Below are positions 1 through 12,700 of a stretch of DNA of 64,000 bases, piece after piece. The position numbers were made by a program, and so were the translations under genes. Source of the DNA: Nansenia antarctica (lineage: Eukaryota > Chordata > Actinopteri > Argentiniformes > Microstomatidae); assembly GCA_963989245.1 (NCBI GenBank), contig OZ022345.1, forward strand, positions 52,529,123 to 52,593,122, written 5' to 3'. Each line of letters starts with the position of its first letter. The stretch's first letter is position 1. The notes beneath the pieces were generated by a model. The model worked only from the letters and a program-made list of their open reading frames with translations. It made no database searches and was not told where the DNA came from.

Positions 1-184
1 TACATTATCAGGTGTTATTACATTATCAGGAAATTATTACATTATAGGGTGCTACATGCCCCACTCAAATTTTAAAGGGGACCTATTATGCAAAATGCAC
101 TTTTACAGTTATGTACCTACATATTTGTCTTTGTTGGTTTGTGATGGTTGATTTACTAACCTTACATTTAATGTGTTTAAACAG

Positions 185-1003
185 CAACTTGTCCCTGAGG
201 GGTACTGCCATAATATCTGCTCATATACTCCACTGGAGCGGGGAGGTTTCACGGCCTCTTTTAAGCTCCAACTCAGCACCAGGGAGGAGGTAGAGACATG
301 GCTGGAGGACTTCCAACGGTCATCACAGATGACCACGAGAGTGGCCAAAACGTATCCTGCTACTCAGGATTCTGCACGGCGCAACAGCTACAGAGTAAGA
401 TCATTCAAGTAATTTTTCTTGTTTTTATAATTGTTAAAGTGGTAAGACCTTTAATTAAGAATTTCTATGTTCAAAGGTGGACTTAAGATGCCAACACAAC
501 ACATGGCACACAAGTCAGACAAAGAAAAACACACACTGTCCAGCTGGGCTCTACCTTGTGCTTAAAAAAAGCATTTGCTCTCGAAACCGAAAGTCCAGGT
601 TTGTTCTGTAACGGAACAATCATTTTGAGATTAATATACATTACATACAGTTTAATCGAGGTTACATGCTCATGTTTCCGTTCCATATTTTGTAGATCTG
701 TTGATTGCCACAACCAAGAGGGGTTGTTTTTCCATGTCACCATAAAAAACACCCACAACCACCGCCTTACTTGTGCCGTGGCTGCGGAGCGACCCAGCGT
801 CGAGGCCCTCTCCTCCGAGCAGGAGCGTCTCCAGGACCCCCCTGAGACCCAGAGCCTGGAGCAGGAGAGAACAGTCGGCTGTGATGACAAGGCCGACAAG
901 AGAGCTGCACTCAAAGGTGAGAGGGGGGAGAATGGCTGCTGGAGTGCTAGCTCACCTAGAGGAGGGTTCTGCAGAAGAAGGGAACAGATCTAGGAGCTAG
1001 GGC

Positions 1004-1040
<37 letters not shown>

Positions 1041-4000
1041 CAGCAGAGGTTGTGTTTGTGTTTGGTTGTGTTGGCAACGGGAGCAGCAAAGGAACAGTCA
1101 TGTCTGTGTGAGGACACTGCACTCTATTGCTGTTTGAGTAATGATTCTAAATTAAACCCCTCTCTCTCTCTCCCCCCCCCTCTCTTTCTCTCTCTCTCTC
1201 TACCTCCCTCCCTCACTGTCAGGTGACAGTAAAAACAGGAGAGAGGAGGACGTTCCCGAGGCGAAGAGGTCTCGGTCTCCCACGGTCACAGACTTCAAAC
1301 TACCCCCCTTTAGTCCAGACAGTCCCATTGGTGAGATATATACACACACGCCAAGAATGTGTAGCAGAGCTACATGTACAGTGGGGGAAATAAGTGTTGA
1401 ACACATCAACATGTTCAATACTTATTTTCCCCATTGTGTATACTTATTATTTAAAGTGCATTTTCACCGAAGTCTCAACACACAACACATATAAAAAACC
1501 AACAACACATTGACAAAACGTATACTGTACATAAAAGCATATACATACTGTAGAGGTTTACACAATCAACCCCCACATGGGGGAGGGGGAGTTGCTCTTA
1601 AAAAGGCGGGTCTTGTGGTTAGTCTTAGAAGCGGCATCTGTCGCCGACTCCGTAACAAGGCCAGGCTGAATCCAATAGAACACCTTTAGGCCCTACCCAG
1701 TATTAGTATAGTGGTCCTAATAAAGTAAAGCTACTCCACAGTGGTGCCACTCGTTGTCTGTCTGTCCTCTCTGTGGGAGTCAGGTTTAGCTTACTGTGTC
1801 TGTCTGTCTGAGTTTAGCTGACTCTCTATCTCTCTCTCTCTCTCCCCTCCCTCCCTCCCTCCCTCTCTCTCTCCATCACCTAGGGGTGGACTTTGTGGAG
1901 ACTGGTTTCTTCTGTAAGCTGTGTTCTCTGTTCTACGGCAGCGAGGAGACTGCCAAGAAGAACCACTGCAGCAGTCTGAGGCACTACCAGAATATGGAGG
2001 TAAGCACCCTCTTATGAAGCATTATAAAGCTTTATAAACATGATTGAACCACAGTAGTAGACTGAGACACTACCAGAATATGAAGGTAAATACTCATCTC
2101 AAAACATATTAATGGTCCGAGAAATTACCAGGATGACTCTCATCTCAAGAACAGGTTGACAGTCTAATACACGCGTATCTGCACACCTGGCATTGTGACC
2201 ACGGGTGCGGGAAGAGTAGAAAACATGCAACTGACGAAAGACACCATGCAACACGTGTTTACTCGCAAAAAACACTTTTATTTTTTGCAAATAAGCTGTT
2301 TTGCATGGAGGTTTTCCTTCAGTCTCAACAGTCAGAATTACTAATCTCAAAACATATTTATGGTCTTGTACACACTGGTCTAACCCCCGCTGTCTGAGCC
2401 ATGAACACATAATTGCTCATCGTCATATATTTAGATTAGGGGAAACACCCTCTTATGAAGCGTTTATACAGCCTTATAAAAATGATAGGACCACTGCTGT
2501 AGTCTACATTGTCTTGTGTTTTCTCTGTCATTGTGTGCTAAAGAAAACCAGTAAAAAGAGTTTCATTACTCCTCATCGATTGCCTCTCCAGTCCTTTGCC
2601 TTCCATCTAACATTGGTTAGATGGAAGTACCCCAATGGGTAAGCCCATAGTAAGTGTACAATACCATTGGTGTTGAATCTAGAAGAGTTTAAGCCTGGTA
2701 CACACATAAAGATAATCTGGCAGATTTTGGCCTGATTTCCCCCCTTCCGACCAAGGACAGCAACGCTCGATTATCGGATGGCTCTAAAGATTATCCTACA
2801 CGATTATCCTGTGGTGTGAGGTGTGTTAAGAGTCAATTTCTCCCGACAATCTGCTAGGAAAATGGTCGGGCCGACGATCGTAAATATTAAACGTGTTCAA
2901 TATTTACGATCAAAAGTCTTCTTGTCTGTGGTCAAAACTGTGTTTTCAGTCCCCAGTCCGATTGTGACGTGGAATGGAATGTAGCCAATCAAGAAGCGAG
3001 CTGACTGACTGTCTTCTTTTCGTTCTTCGGCGCTTTATTTTCCCTGTCGCACATGGCTGCCTCGTACGGGTCAGTCAGGGTACTACTACCCTGATCACGT
3101 GAGATTTCTGGCTTGGGGGATGAGACTCTAGATTGTCGTAGGACAGATCTTTATGTATGTGGTGTGCTGTATTGGGAATATCGGAGCACACCACACACAC
3201 AATACGATCTGTTCAATCCATGATTTTTTATCTTCATGTGTGGGGTCTCTCTCAGATAAAAAAATCTGTTAAGATTGAGAAAATCTTTAGGTGTGTACCA
3301 GGCTTTAGGCTTTTGGCTTGACCCTTCAGTAGGGCAGGACCTTAGACCCTAGGGCACCCCGGGGAATAGGTGGACGGTTCCCTTCTCCGAGATACTCAGA
3401 CTAGAGATTATCTAGCCTGACCCCATTAATGGAATAGTAAAAGTTTTAACAAAACCCAAGAGGAACCATACATTTCAGGTGAAGAGTGGGATTAGTACTC
3501 CAGGCCTACTAAACTCACACACACGATTGATACCAGTGTAAGGCCGAAATAACCTGACAAAGTACCTCAAATTAAGTCAGGAGGCCTTAAGCATATGACA
3601 ACTGAAGCTCAGACTGGGATTGTGCGTTCGAATCTTCTCACTGAACTAAGAGCGGAGGATTGGGCGGTTCACCCCGAGTTCCTACACGGTTCACCGACCT
3701 CTTACAATAAACATGATAGGACCACTGCTGTAGTCTAAGCACCCTCTTATGAAACATTATAAACATGATAGAACCACAGTAGGAGACTGAGACACTACCA
3801 TGGTCTGCTCACCAGAGGATTTCACTGTAACACTTGACTCATTGCGGCCCCCCATGCAGGGCCCCCCCCATGCAGTGTATTGATGTCTTGTAAACATCTT
3901 CATATAACACCTTTGGTTCAGCAGCAAACTAATATCCATACTTTTGTTTCCCCCTCTATTTCTCTCTATCCTTCCATCTGTCTATCCCTCCCTCCCATCC

Positions 4001-4099
4001 TGTTCTTCCTCCCTCCATCCCTCTATCCCCGTACAGAAATACTACCAGAAGCTCAAGGCTCCAGCAGGACGACCCCTCCAGCCAAGGCTCCACCTTTGA
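185..4099 (+). CDS. 3' part of a gene with transposase-like zinc-binding domain plus matrin-type zinc finger (6 exons)
   Basis: Coding exons read as 185-394, 477-598, 696-916, 1223-1330, 1884-1999 and 4037-4099 (stop TGA 4097-4099). All introns are GT-AG and the codon phases (0, 2, 1, 1, 0) agree at every junction. Exons 1-3 carry R-C-Q-H-N-T, then H-C-P-A, then T-H-N-H, a C-C-H-x-H pattern like the WRKY/GCM1-like domain at the N-terminus of fish MULE/FAR1-type transposase relatives. Exon 4 is basic and hydrophilic and ends in LPPFSPDSPI. Exon 5 has a matrin-type C2H2 finger, CKLC followed by HCSSLRH (C-x2-C, H-x5-H), close to the second finger of MATR3. The last exon adds about 20 residues. 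The gene probably encodes a nuclear nucleic-acid-binding protein. The 5' end is outside the window or not recognised. The finger is certain. That exons 1-3 belong to the same transcript is inferred from phase only, so no symbol is given. Confidence 0.62.
1377..1440. mobile_element. Short palindromic MITE (Tc1/mariner-like ends)
   Basis: The two ends are inverted copies: TACAGTGGGGGAAATAAGTG at the left and, on the other strand, TACACAATGGGGAAAATAAG at the right. They meet near the middle with almost no internal sequence. The TACAGTG start followed by a purine run is the usual terminal repeat of fish Tc1-like elements. It lies in the intron after the exon ending at 1330. Confidence 0.6.
1884..1999 (+). 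CDS. Exon encoding the matrin-type (U1-like) zinc finger
   Basis: This 116-bp exon follows a long CT-rich tract ending in CACCTAG and is closed by the donor GTAAGC. It encodes V-D-F-V-E-T-G-F-F followed by CKLCSLFY and HCSSLRHYQN. The spacing of two Cys and two His matches the matrin/U1-C class of C2H2 fingers, which bind RNA or DNA. The end of this exon and its donor are copied in part further along the same intron (see findings). Confidence 0.8.
1971..3800 (+). repeat. Partial copies of one exon end and donor region
   Basis: The end of the zinc-finger exon and the intron start (GCACTACCAGAATATGGAGG then TAAGCACCCTCTTATGAAGC) recur in part at about 2054-2093, 2445-2503 and 3706-3800. Each copy keeps pieces such as GAGACACTACCA, CACCCTCTTATGAA, or ATGATAG followed by ACCAC. 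The copy at 2057-2093 retains an intact-looking AAGGTAAAT donor. These look like unequal duplications of a unit of about 80-85 bp. Confidence 0.6.
2691..3306. mobile_element. Non-autonomous DNA transposon with AAGCCTGGTACACAC ends
   Basis: The left end AAGCCTGGTACACACATAAA is matched in inverted orientation at the right end, which reads on the plus strand AGGTGTGTACCAGGCTTT. The element is about 616 bp and has no coding sequence. It contains an inner palindrome near 2875-2915, where GATCGTAAATATT is repeated inverted. It sits in the last intron of the matrin-finger gene. Confidence 0.65.
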
Positions 4100-4366
4100 A
4101 TGACCCTTGACCTCACCATAACTCCGCCCCTCTTCAATGTTTTCTTTTTTTTTAAATGTATGTTTCTCAAGCGACACGCTGTTCCCTATCAAGAGCACGG
4201 TACATGGAACGGGATGTGTCTGAGATGTGATCAACGTGTGTCTGTCGGATGGGTCCAATATTGTTTTCGTTGTACTGGTTGTTGAATTTTATTTGCGTAT
4301 AATAATTATACCGTTTTTATTTAAATGGGAATCATATATGCCATATGCAGATGTCATAAGGAGGCA

Positions 4367-4372
4367 AATAAA
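4367..4372 (+). terminator. Candidate polyadenylation signal of the matrin-finger gene
   Basis: An AATAAA hexamer lies 268 bases after the stop codon at 4099, on the coding strand. It is the first good match in the 3' UTR. The assignment is by position only. Confidence 0.4.
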
Positions 4373-4429
4373 TTTGAGTTTTATAGAAATCAAACATTTT
4401 TTTGGGGTGGTTTGTGTTTGAGATATGTG

Positions 4430-4645
4430 GCTGCTGGGGACGGTGGGGTTTCGGTTGCGACGGCAACTGGGGAAAGCGGGAACAAGTCGGAAACTGACCA
4501 AATGTTCCGATTTTTTACTTTTATTCAGAACATTTTTAAGAAATGTCAACGTTGTTGAAAATCAATGACACACTCACTCGCTAGTCAAGCCAAAATATTG
4601 CAATGCAATGGATTCGGTGAGTAATCCCCGCTACTACCTAGTTAG
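4430..4645 (+). mobile_element. Diverged or truncated copy of a GTGACAGC-type MITE
   Basis: The stretch with GCGGGAACAAGTCGG, then TTGCAATGCAATGGATTCGG and TGAGTAATCCCC, closely matches the left half of the complete element at 36959-37317. The right half is not recognisable. It is a third member of the same family in this window. Confidence 0.55.
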
Positions 4646-5915
4646 TGTAACAGCTTCTCATAGCTAGCTCTAAAAAGGAACTTCGCTATTAACATCTAAC
4701 TGCATGTTTACATCACACTCCCTGCCTATCTACTAGGACTCAATCTCTGGGTTCATTGTGCTTTGTTGAGGAGCTTACTCAGGAGACATTAACTGGCATT
4801 GACTGTTTTAGAGGGGCGAGTTGTGCTGAGTGCCAGAGTATCACTGATACTGGGGAGGAACTTTCTGGGCTTCCACCTTTACTCCAGTCACTGTGCCCGT
4901 TGGGAGGCTTAGACACTTTAGCGCCCCATATAGGCTTAGCCACTGTGGGGTGCTAAAGTCCCCTTTAAGAAAGGGTGGTCACCAACAATCTAGCTGGGCT
5001 ATGATTGTTACCCTGATCCCCAGGTGCAAGTGTAGCCTTGAACCCATGTTGCCTTGCTAAAAAATGTGCCCTCTGTGACCAGACTGACCGTATTGCCACA
5101 GAGGACATGTCAATGCTGATGGAACATAGTCAACATCTGTCTGATTGCTTACAATGCACTTAGGCCAGACCTGCTATTGCACAATGCCTGTGTTATACAA
5201 CTGTCCCTTGACCTCTGGAAATTCTTCACGTCACCATATTTTGAATGCATTAAATGTATCTTCTTCATATGTTGTATACAAAAATCTGAAGACTGGTTCA
5301 GAGCAGTGCAAAATGTTTTATTTTGAGTGAAATTACATCATCGCAGTCAAGTCAAAATGTGATGGTCCTTCATTCAAATCAAGGTCGCAAGGCAGTAATA
5401 CTTTCTATAAAGCAGACAAAACACCAAAATCAGGAAAATACTTCAATTTCTTTAGGTTTAACAATTAAATCATTTTATTTTAATTGATATGCTAGACAAT
5501 ATGCTACATGAAATCAAAGATAAATAATAGAACTAAGGCCGTGCCATTTTACATTACCCATACATTTTTTTGTTCATTTGCCTTATCTGTTGGTCGGGGG
5601 TTTGCAACATTCTTCTGGATTATAGAATAGAATATACTTTATTGTCGTTGTACAGTTGCCTATACAATGAAATTGACAAATTATCTTCATTAGTTCAAAG
5701 TTTACTGTACATGAGAATACATGAATGTGCCGCTCAGAATACAGTAGGTGCATCTTGAAAAACTATCTACTAATATCCTGCAAGATATTTTGCTGTCTAA
5801 TATGTGACAAAAATAACTGACCGTTAGTGATTGTAACAAAGCAAAGCTAGAGTGCTGTTACCAGTAGTGCTGAGACGTTATACTGTCTTTATACCAGTAG
5901 AGCTGATACTTTATC
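4646..5915. other. Intergenic stretch, no gene recognised
   Basis: This lies between the matrin-finger gene and the probable 3' UTR of tfcp2l1. I see no exon chain, tRNA or structured RNA. Minus-strand AATAAA signals (plus TTTATT) occur near 5315, 5477 and 5637, any of which could end the tfcp2l1 transcript. Around 5620-5690 there is a short minus-strand LINE-like tail, where TTTATTGTCGTTGTACAG is followed by ACAATGAAATT. Confidence 0.4.
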
Positions 5916-5930
5916 AAGATTGTTTTACAG

Positions 5931-6230
5931 GTAGCCCCGCGGTGGCGTAGCGGTCTAAGCACTAGCCACTAGTGCAAGCTGCCCACCGGGGACTGGGATT
6001 GAATCCCGGTCTCACCAGACCCGGATATGGCCGAGGCACACAGGGAGCGGCATATTGAGCGGCCGCTCCAGAGGGCGGTATAGGACTATTTCCGGACAAG
6101 GATCCGTCGCGCAACAGCGCCCCCGTGGTGCCGGAATAACGGTGCTGGGCTCGAGAAGCCAGTCAATTGGATACCAAATTGGGTGAAAAAGGGATAAAAT
6201 CTGAAGAAAAAAAAATATATGAAAAAAAAA
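5931..6230 (+). mobile_element. tRNA-derived SINE with perfect 15-bp target duplication
   Basis: The head resembles a tRNA gene: box A-like GGTGGCGTAGCGGTCTAAG and box B-like GGGATTGAATCCC. An unrelated body of about 180 bp follows, then an A-rich tail. The 15 bases AAGATTGTTTTACAG at 5916-5930 are repeated exactly at 6231-6245, which proves insertion by target-primed reverse transcription and shows the copy is complete and fairly young. It lies downstream of the tfcp2l1 stop codon, in antisense orientation to that gene. Confidence 0.85.
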
Positions 6231-6752
6231 AAGATTGTTTTACAGTATCAAGCACCCGCTGCAAGCTTATTCGCCCCCTAAATACTAACACTGAGACTAA
6301 TACAGTAGCATTGGTATGCTGCATGAGATATTAAAATAATAGATATCTTATGATACATTTCATACACTGTCAAGAGTGATTTTAAAATGATCTTCAAGGT
6401 ATTGAGTAACACAATATATTTGCAGGAGTAATATAATATAATTAATAATATATATTTGTTGTTACTAATTACACATCTTATCAAAGATCAATCAATAAGT
6501 TAATACAAAATACAAAAACAAAAACAAACCAAAAGAAAATCAAAGAGTAAACTGAAAGCTGGCTCAAGGGCATTTTCAATGTGTAGGTCTTTGCATTCTT
6601 TGAATATAAATGACATACAGTATAGGGTGAGCTATGAACAATCTATACAGTTACACGAATACTACAAAGTTTCAATGCTCCTTAACAAGCCCTGTAGGTT
6701 CCAGACGTTTAGACAGTGATCTGGAACTCTCCACTCCAGGGCTCTCCTCCAG

Positions 6753-9700
6753 TCATTTCAAAACAACGTGGTAGCCATCATTACTTTCATCTGCATGTTA
6801 AGACAGAGAACAGACAATAAGAGAAGTGGTCTTAATAAGTGAAAAGTGTAAACATTTTGAAATATTATGTGAAAACATGTACACATACAAGAAAATATGC
6901 ACACATGTAAGGAATGCACATGCATATGCATGGTTTTGTTAGAAAGAATTATTTCTAGACAGATTTTTTTATTATTATTAAATGTTGGCTGTTTCAAAAC
7001 AAATTTAAGTGTGACATTAAGCTAATTTACCAAAAGGTACATTTTTTATAACCCTTTTTACTCATCTTTACCAGGTGTGCCAATAATTGTGGATGGCACT
7101 GTACCTATTCTTCAGAGACATATGTTAAGAACAGAGGCTAACTTGTTAGCTTACCTTTTAGAGTGCTGATAACGAAGCTCGCCTCCTCAGTGAAGTTCTG
7201 CACCATCTGACATTTTTTGAGAAAAAGTGATTAATAACATGTGGTAATACATCCCACTCACTATTAATAACCTGTGGTAATACATCCCACTCACGCTGTT
7301 AGTATAATGTTGAGTTATATCATACTTGTTATGGACCAGTATTATGTATTTAGGGGCCCAGTATTGCCCCAGTGCTTAAAGGGGCCCCAAATACGTCTGT
7401 CAATCAGTAACCAGCAATCACAATGACAACCATGGTAGCAGCTAGTGGAAACAGCCAGTGACAACAGCTGAGCCTGAGAGAGCTGGTTCTGTCGTCAGTT
7501 TGTACATTCCTCTGTTTCCCCTACAAGAGTCATTAATGATGTAAATTAGCCATTATCCATGCCATTGCCTTTTACACTGGGCCATTAGTGTACCCAGGCC
7601 TGGATGAGCCCCAGCCCCCCAGGGGGACAAACAACCAAAAGGTCCAGGATCTCTGTAGGGCTCCCGATAACCTGCCAACTTCACTCTCTGATGGAAACTC
7701 ACTACCGTCTGACTGTGAGGGAGGCCCTGCCACCACTGCTGTTTGTTGTTTTAGTCCATAACATGTTACAATCATAGGGAATTTCAATGTTTTGTTTAAG
7801 TTTCACTACAGGCTATGTAGTGTTCATCATGGAATAGAGTCAACAGTTTTTCCGTGTAGAACAAGTCACATGTAGTTTACATTTATCTATCTACTCCTCT
7901 GAAGTCCACATCTGACTTTCTCACCTCATCAGACACCAGTATGTGGATCCCAGTGGAGCTCTGTCTGTAGATATGGATGATCTGCTGGGGAGTTACACTG
8001 TACAGGAGAGCTATCTTCTCCGAGAGGTCCACCAGCGTAAGATCCTCCAAGTACAGAGCGTGGTACACTATGGAGAGAGGACGAGAGGGGATTATCTGAG
8101 GGTTAGACTAGGGTTCAACTCAAGCTTAAGGTGTACTAAGCTGGACATTTCAATTCATTGTCAGTTATTTATTTTTTAATATATGTATTGTGAATTGTAT
8201 AAGGGACCAAAATAAACATTCTCAATCAATCAATCAATCAATCAAGTTATAGTTTCCGTGGGAGATGAGTAGCACTTGCATAATAATAACTTGGAACCTA
8301 CCATCTCCACCCCCTGGCTTGGTCTGCGGCTGGTTCCTAGTGTGTTGCTGACACACATAAATGGTGAGACGTGGCTGTACACACCTACACATGGGAAGTA
8401 ACAATGACAAACCCATCATGAATGCTACTGTATAGTACTACCAAACTTCATCACTACGACATAATGTAGTATGACATTTCCTGTTAATAGACATAGCTGC
8501 TCACTTCAGTAAAGTATGAAGCAGCGAAACAGTCTGTGTCATACATAGATATTATATTAGTGTGCTTCTGCAGCATATTCCTCCTGTGGCTTACAGCATC
8601 TCACCTTCCTTTCATAGTGTTGAACAGGCGGATCCCGTCGGCTGGCCCGCAGATTTGGATAAAGTCCTCACGGCTCATCTTTAACAGGTCAGCACCTACA
8701 ATATTCACATAAGCGTAATTTCCACCGTCACTTACAAACTGACCTAATGGGGTTTTGGAAGAACAAACACATAGAGAGAGAGAGAAAATGTCTGGGTTAT
8801 TCTCTGCAAACGCCTTTGGCGTTACAGCCCACAAACATTCACAAATAAAGCTTTTAGGCATAGGTGCCATTCTGTGAATTGTTTCACCTTTTGATCATTG
8901 TTTAACACTCACTTTCCTTTTCCTCACTGGAAACAAGCCTTGATCATAAATCATTATGCTTCACATAAAACATCTGTTTACAGTTTTTAAGTGACAGGCC
9001 TCAACATTTTCACATGCGGTGGCAGCAGTGTTTAGGGGCAGCAAACAAGAGGTATAGTGTTAAAACTTAGTGAGGAACATGCAGATGATACAGTACCTGT
9101 GAAACTGGAGAAGAGCCTACTGAAAGGTGAGAACCTGTGACGATGAAGCCACTGAAGCGTATCCTGAGGGGACGACAATGGCAGAAGGTCCTACACTCCA
9201 AAAAGAAGAAGAGCCCTTGAAATGAATATAGCACCGACCACTTGTCTTCAAACAATCGCCTAAAAAGATAAGAGAGCAATGGCATTAACAATTAAGACTG
9301 CACTTGACCCTTACTTACATCAGAGCAGCCGGATAGGAGCAGCTCCACCTGCTGGTTTGGAGAGTTGTTGCTACAAAAGCACACAACAGGGAAGAGAACA
9401 AGAGTTGGGTCATTGAGTAATGAGCCCTGATAAGAGTCAAAACAGATCATTCCACAGCAGATTTGCTGGCTTTCTATAGAAGTTGTTACGAACCAAAACG
9501 TTGTGAAAAAGTTCTTCTCACTAAAATGGTTGTGAGTACATAGACATTATATATACCGGTACATAGATAAGATTATATCTTGCCACATGGTCATATCACT
9601 CCAGTGTCTTTTAATCTCCACTGGCTCTCAATCAGTTACAGCATCTAATTTATTAAACAGTTTGTGTATGTACACCTATTAGGCCATTTAGCCGTTGTGG

Positions 9701-12700
9701 AGGCTTACCCATCAGTGAAGCTGCAGGAGGTGGGGGAGCTGTGATAGACTGGGGATGGAGTGCTATTTGTGCTATTGAGAGTTGGGGAATCAGGCCAGGG
9801 AGAGCACTGCAAACAAGAGAGGAAAAACAGACATTCAAGTGCATATACTCTGCCCTACATAAAGGACATATTCAAGGGAGTAGAGAACTATTCATACACA
9901 TGCACACAAGAAGAGGGCATTCCTCTGTACCCTAAAAGCTTGATTCATCAGACATTCCCCTCTAATCAATAGCCCAGTTTCTCATAGCACTGCCAGTTTT
10001 TAAACCTGTGTCCTAGCCAGGCATTCATGGTTACTGTTCGACTAGGGTACCATTATGCCGCAGAAACAATGTCAACAAACACAAATCTAGATTAGAAAAA
10101 AGCAGGCACTTCTTTTCAGGAAAAGCGAGCTGACCCCAGGAGACACTGCACTGACGCACAAGCAGTCTCTGATTGGGACAATCTCTATCCAGGACAGTCC
10201 CAATCATTGACAGACTTACGCATCACTAGTTAGAAATACTGTACATGTCACTTTGGAGTAAAACAACAAATATGAGATGACTAAAGCAACATATTAACAT
10301 GTTGTGACAGATCAACTTGTCAAGTGACAGTAACAGTGGGAGATGAATGTGTTTAGTGGCCAGAGGTTCTGGAAGGGTCTCTTACCTCTGTAAGCATGGT
10401 GGTTTCATGGGAGGGTTGATATTTCTCCTTGTCTTGAAGGGATTTCTTATCAATCTTTTCCCTATCTGTCTTCAATTTGCGATCAGCTCCTTTCGGCTTC
10501 AGGAAATCAAAGAATACATATAAGATCAAAAACATGATCTCTTCAAATAGACACATTTCACCGTAGCTAGCAGACAGCACACCGTATAAAATTAACAATG
10601 TGCATTTGAATGCCCAAAAGAACACATAGTACACACAGAGTACTGTACACCCCAATGACCATATCTGAAGTCCTGTTTACCTTGAAGACCTTGACCTGGC
10701 AGCTGGAGGAGTTCACAGGCTCGAGGTAGTCTCCGTTCTCATTCTGGGTGAAGGTGTCGATCTGGATTCTAAACGGAACCCCCTTCTCCCCACCATGCTT
10801 CCTGGGGGTGAACTCTGTGCTAATGCAGTTTACCTACAAAATGTCAATACAAATGCACACAATTAGTGGAACATTGTACCCATAATGATTTGAATCCTCA
10901 ATGCAAGGGAGTCAGAAAGCTGGTTGACCGTAGCTACCTGGATGAAGACAGAGGCATTCTTGACAGGATCCCAGAGGAACTCGATGGTGTTGAGCTGCAT
11001 GCTGTGAGCACGAGGCTCAAGTATCCCCACAGAGAGGGGAATATCTGAACACAACCAATCCCAGCCAATCACACCCGATCAGGAAGAGAAATGACCATCC
11101 AGGCGGATTTACTTCATATGACATTTCCAGTAAATGCGAGTATAAGTCCTGTTTTTGAAGGCAACTTAGATATTCTCAAATGTCATAACACCATCATCAA
11201 ACATACAGTATGTGGTTGGGTTCTGACACCAACATCCCTAACATCAATAGGGAGGCAAGTGCTGTGAAATGGGTTGCTGTGAACAGGCAAGGCTGCAGGG
11301 GACTGACTCACCAATATCCAGGATCCTGTCCCCAGGCCTGTTCCACCTCCATCCCTCCAGCTGCTGATGTTCAGAATACTGCAGGCGACGATCGTGAAAC
11401 ACCACACGCACAATGCTCTGTAAACAAGCAGGGACAGGCATCAGTGTGGAGAACAGTGACTATGCTTGGGCAGCTCGCAGGTCGCCAAAGTCATATGGTT
11501 TCGGCAAAGTGCAAAAAGCTACCCACAGTCCCTCAGAGCAATACACAGATGATTTCATCAGGCAATGTTCAGGAGATGACATTCACACATCACCTTCCAG
11601 CTCGCACAAGTCACACTTAAAAGAACAGCCACATATTCCCATGGTATAGAGTCACAGGAAGATGTTGATAGCAATATCATTTGGGCAACTCAATAATAGC
11701 TACTTTCATAACCAAAATAATTTTCTGTGGACAGATGCAGCCTATCAAATATCTATATTTTACTCATGTGGTATCTAAACACTCATTGGTGGTCGTTGTT
11801 TGAAGTGTAACCATTTGCAGGCACAAGAGTTTAATCTATAAAGCACTGGATGGATTGACAAGATAGATGACTGTGGATACTTTTCTATTCCCACACAAAC
11901 TAAAAAGGACATAAATTAATGCTCCCCCCCTCTCCGCCCCCACCCTCAACATGCATTAGGATTAAGTTAATAACAACCTTTTACCCTACTAGAACATAAA
12001 ACAAATCGTAAAATTAACAACCTGTAAAAACATGTTCCATTCACTCTATTACAGGGAAACTCATGCGTGACTGCCCAGACTCCAAGGCCACAGACATGTC
12101 ACGTCACTTGTTTGTAGAGATGCCACCTGGTCCATTCTTGTGTCGTCAGACTGCTTCACTAAACATGACCGATATATGACGGCCCTAACAGCCTGACGAC
12201 AAAGAATGTTCAAGTGGCTGTAACGAGACAAGGTTGGATTCAATCAAATGACTCATTATTTTCCAAATTGACCTTCATGGATATGGAAATGGAAAAAGAA
12301 GCAATGAAGGCCTCCAAGTCAATTGATTGAATTCCTCTGTTGATAGAGACTCCCAGCTGATACATCATTGAAATCACTTTAACATTGGTCAAACATATTA
12401 AAAACCTGCTTGGTGAAAACAAAATATCAGCAGTGTCAACTTCAGTTGTACTAATGGGGTTTATTCATAAACCTATGGCATCTTAAATATACCACTTGTT
12501 GTTTTTTCAAATAATGAAACAAAATAAAACAATGCTTTACTTTACAAATATTTTGAACAAAACGCATCTGACTGGGGATAAGAACAAGGGGTTATGATTG
12601 ATGTACTGTACATACATCAAATCTTTTCCCTACTTGGACATGCATTTTCACAATTGAAAAAATAAACAAGCAATATACATTTCAACAACATCCAAAGATG

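Noticed and set aside
1..120. Repeats of TTACATTATCAGG and an AAAGGGGACCTATTATGC segment at the left edge
   Set aside because: It looks like the end of a dispersed fish repeat cut by the window border. It is too short to define.
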